A stretch of DNA of 64,000 nt, taken from positions 36,753,299 through 36,817,298 of the forward strand of contig OZ020593.1 of the NCBI GenBank assembly GCA_963971535.1. Direction: 5' to 3'. Every line of letters starts with the position of its first letter. Within the stretch, counting starts at the first letter, position 1. A program made the translations under genes and the position numbers. The notes below the pieces were generated by a model. That model was given only the letters and a program-made list of their open reading frames with translations, did not search any database and was not told where the DNA came from. This DNA is from Notolepis coatsorum. Taxonomy: Eukaryota > Chordata > Actinopteri > Aulopiformes > Paralepididae. This document shows, piece after piece, positions 61,001 through 64,000 of the stretch.

Positions 61001-61680
61001 TGTTACGATGGGGTTGCTAAATGAAGGTTTAGAACACAGTTTGCAGAGAGGGAACGGAGGCAGAGACGAGGATCGATGCTTGGAGAAGGGAAGTTTTACT
61101 TATGAACCAAGTGCAATACAAATAACATACTGACACTACTTACAACACTTCACAATACAAAAACAAAAACAACAAAGCACTAACACTTACTAGAATAAAG
61201 GCAGAGCAACACGTCGAGGACAGGAACGGGGGGAAACTGGAGGTATGTCGCCACAACGAGGAGAGGGAGACACACACTTAAATAGCCCTACTACTTGTGA
61301 CGAGCAACACCTGGTAGCAGCCATGCAAACCTAGAAGACCAACTAAACACACACTATGAAACCTAACCTAAACACAGAAGACATAATCACACATAACAAC
61401 CAGACAGGGAGAAAACATCACACACAGACAGGGATGATGACAAGATAATAAATAATTAGACACTAATTCAATAACTTGGAACCAAAATAAGATGGCCGCC
61501 TGTACCAACAGGCTAGTCTGGCCACTAGAGGGAGGTAGGACACCAATGTCAGGAGGTAGGGGACCAATGTCAGCAGGTAGGAGACCAATGTTCACATCAT
61601 ATCTTCTCTCCCAGGTCTGACCTGACCTGGGAGTGCTGTGGCGTTCTCTCTCCCAGGTCTGACCCGACCTGGGAGTGTGA
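61001..61680 (-). repeat. short Gypsy-type element 2, 3' LTR
   Basis: A 680-bp LTR. On the minus strand it has TATTTAA about 30 bases before GTGGCGACAT, the same promoter spacing as element 1. Near its right end CCCAGGTCTGACCTGACCTG is repeated. Confidence 0.85.
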
Positions 61681-63322
61681 CAGTACCTCCCCCCGAACGG
61701 GGGGCTTCCAGACCCCCGAAAATACCGTCCGCCCACGGGCGACGCAGGAGGCCGGGACCCCGGAAAAAAACCAGGGCGAGGACCCGGGGAACTGGGGCCG
61801 GAAGGCCGAGGAAACAACCCCGTAGGGGCATAGCAGCCAGGGGGGTCGAAAACGGGCGCAGATGCCTGGAGAGGGGGGGTGGGGATGGGAACAGAGGCCC
61901 GGAGAGGGGAGGCGGGGAAAGAAACAGGGAGCTGGAGAGGGAAGCCGGAGCTGGGAGCAGAGGCCCGACGAGGGGGGGTGGGGACAGGCGCCGAGACCCG
62001 GGAGGGGGGCAGGGCCTGGGAACAGAGGCCCGACGAGGGGGGGTGGGGATGGGCACCGAGACCCGGGGAGGGGGACTGGACCAGGGAACTGAGGCCCGAC
62101 GAGGGGGGGTGGGGACAGGTGTAGAAGCCCGGGAAGGGGAGCTGGACCCCGGAGCCGGATCCCGGACGAGAGGACCCAGTGTAGAGGCTGGGCTGGGCGT
62201 GGAGGCCGGACCAGCTGTGGAGGCCTTGTTAGCCATACTAGCCTCGGGGGCTAGGCTAACTGTGGGGCCTGGACTCACTGTGGGAACTGTGCTAGCTGGG
62301 GAGGCCTGGCTAGCTGCAGGAACAATGCTAGCTGGGAGAACCTGGCTAGCTGCCGAGGCTAAGCTAACAGTAGGGACTGGGTTAGCTTTGGAAGCCTGGC
62401 TATCTGCATAGCCTAAGCTAGCAGTGGGAACTGTGCTAGCTGGGGAGGCCTGGCTATCTGTAGGAACAATGCTAGCTGGGAGGGCCTGACTAGCTGCAGA
62501 GGCTAAGCTAACAGTATGGTCTGGGTTAGCTGTAGATGCCTGGTTAGCTGCAGAGGCTAAGCTAGCTGTCGGAGAAAGCCTAGCAGCTCCTGTCATGATA
62601 GCCCTCTTAGGCCTGCTAGCTGAAGAAACCTGACTAGCTGCAGGGACAATGCTAGCTAGAGACATCTGGTCCGTCTCAGGTACTAGGCTCACCGTGAACC
62701 TGGAGCCTAGGTTAGCAGTGGGGACTGTGCTAGCTGGGGACATCTGGTCCGTCTCAGGTACCAGGCTCACCGTGAACCTGGAGCCTAGGTTAGCAGTGGG
62801 CGTCTGGTTAGCTATAGGAGCGGAGTTAACGGGCGGAGCTGTGTTAGCTGTGGACGTCTGGTTAGCTATAGGAGCGGAGCAAACGGGCGGAGCTGTGTTA
62901 GCTGTGGACGTCTGGTTAGCTATATGAGCGGAGCTAACGGGCCGAGCTGTGCTAACTGGGGACGTCTGGTTAGCTATAGGAGCAGAGCTAACAGGCGGAG
63001 CTGTGCTAACTGGGGACGGCCGGTTAGCTATAGGAACGGAGTTAACGGGCGGATCTGTGTTAGCTGTGGACGTCTGATCAGCGATGGACATCTGAACAGC
63101 CTCAACGGCGGTGGGGAGCTCTAGGCTGACCGTGAGCCTGATACTAGTCGGCAGGCTAGCTACCCTAGCCTCCGGCTTATACTCCTCCATGAGGGCAGCA
63201 ACACGTTCGGCCATCTCCCGCATCGCTGGCTCCAGTGTCGGATTCTCCGTGGCGACCTTGTTGATCATCTGGAGCAGGAACACCCACTTGGCCGGTGAGT
63301 AATGCTGCATGTCACCGACCAT
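61681..63322 (-). CDS. gag-like repetitive protein region of element 2
   Basis: A long minus-strand open frame beginning MVGDMQHYSPAKWVFLLQMI. It continues through NPTLEPAMREMAERVAALME, related to the element 1 protein, and then Ala/Ser/Thr/Pro-rich repeats (SAPIANQTSTANTAPPV). It runs on into a Pro/Ser/Arg-rich GC-rich stretch and then into the LTR. The conserved part is the first 70 or so residues. No protease, reverse transcriptase or integrase motif is present. Confidence 0.5.
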
Positions 63323-63390
63323 CAGGCTCTGGACGATCTTTATGGTACCGATTGCCCTTTCTGCTGCGTTCGTTAATGGTGGCGATATTC

Positions 63391-64000
63391 TGTTACGATG
63401 GGGTTGCTAAATGAAGGCTTAGAACACAGTTTGCAGAGAGGGAACGGAGGCAGAGACGAGGATCGATGCTTGGAGAAGGGAAGTTTTACTTGTGAACCAA
63501 GTGCAATACAAATAACATACTGACACTACTTACAACACTTCACAATACAAAAACAACAAAGCACGAACACTTACTAGAATAAAGGCAGAGCAACACGTTG
63601 TGGACAGGAACGGGGGGAAACTGGAGGTATGTCGCCACGACGAGGAGAGGGAGACACACTTAAATAGCCCTACTAATTGTGACGAGCAACACCTGGTAGC
63701 AGCCATGCAAACCTAGAAGACCAACTAAACCTAACCTAAACACAGAAGACATAATCACACATAACAACCAGACAGGGAGAAAACATCACACACAGACAGG
63801 GATGGCCCAAGATAATAAATAATTAGACACTAATTCAATAACTTGGAACCAAAATAAGATGGCCGCCTGTACCAACAGGCTAGTTTGGCCACTAGAGGGA
63901 GGTAGGACACCAATGTCAGGAGGTAGGGGACCAATGTCAGCAGGTAGGAGACCAATGTTCACATCATATCTTCGCTCCCAGGTCTGACCTGACCTGGGAG
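63391..64000 (-). repeat. short Gypsy-type element 2, 5' LTR, partial
   Basis: It matches 61001 onward. The window ends before the LTR does. Confidence 0.85.

Larger units (their letters stand above)
61001..64000 (-). mobile_element. short Gypsy-type LTR element 2, runs off the window
   Basis: The 3' LTR is 61001-61680. The 5' LTR starts at 63391 and is cut by the window end. The plus-strand ends are TGTTACGATGGGG and GAGTGTGACA, with a purine tract (complement of GTACCTCCCCCC) abutting the 3' LTR at 61681. The LTRs differ at several places, so it is older than the element at 49862. The interior is homologous to that element (same gag-like start, same repeat style, same GC-rich block) and also lacks recognisable pol. 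Confidence 0.78.

Overview
The window is a repeat-packed stretch of a vertebrate nuclear genome, most likely a ray-finned (teleost) fish. This rests on the mix of element families: hAT elements with fish-type termini, L2/Rex1-type LINEs, tRNA-derived SINEs, a BEL/Pao LTR family, PIF/Harbinger and TTAA-target elements, and dense (CA)n, (GA)n and (CTGT)n microsatellites. I recognise no conventional host gene. Nearly all long open frames belong to mobile elements or to tandem repeats whose unit is a multiple of three.

Layout. 1-15.2 kb: a tRNA-SINE, a long (CA)n, fragments of LINE 3' ends, a TTAA-flanked DNA element, two hAT copies of one family with perfect 8-bp target duplications, a 30-bp minisatellite of about 31 units and a second 30-bp minisatellite. 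15.2-45.1 kb: one giant inverted repeat with arms of about 3.2 kb. Its left arm is split by a 23-kb hAT-bounded insertion. That hAT (16237-39284, 8-bp duplication) contains an outer BEL/Pao element on the minus strand. The left LTR of the outer BEL holds a PIF/Harbinger element (17160-18712) and a complete-looking younger BEL/Pao element (19540-31798, 5-bp duplication). The younger BEL is itself interrupted by an L2/Rex1-type LINE with a long open ORF2. The right arm keeps the empty hAT site. Each arm carries the last exon of an unrecognised basic-tailed protein, transcribed outward from the centre. 45.1-64 kb: SINEs, hAT elements, LINE tails and two related short LTR elements (49862-53614 and 61001 to the window edge). 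These two have Gypsy-type ends and a repetitive gag-like frame, but I see no reverse transcriptase in them.

How the parts relate. The order of events can be read from the target duplications: palindrome formation, then hAT insertion in one arm, then outer BEL, then Harbinger and inner BEL in its LTR, then LINE in the inner BEL. Both BEL elements carry a primer site matching the 3' end of tRNA-Tyr. The short Gypsy-like elements lack a tRNA primer site. In the better preserved one, the bases after the 5' LTR are complementary to an LTR stretch about 31 bp downstream of a TATA-like box, which suggests Tf1/sushi-style self-priming. All element names come from recalled features read by eye; no database was searched.
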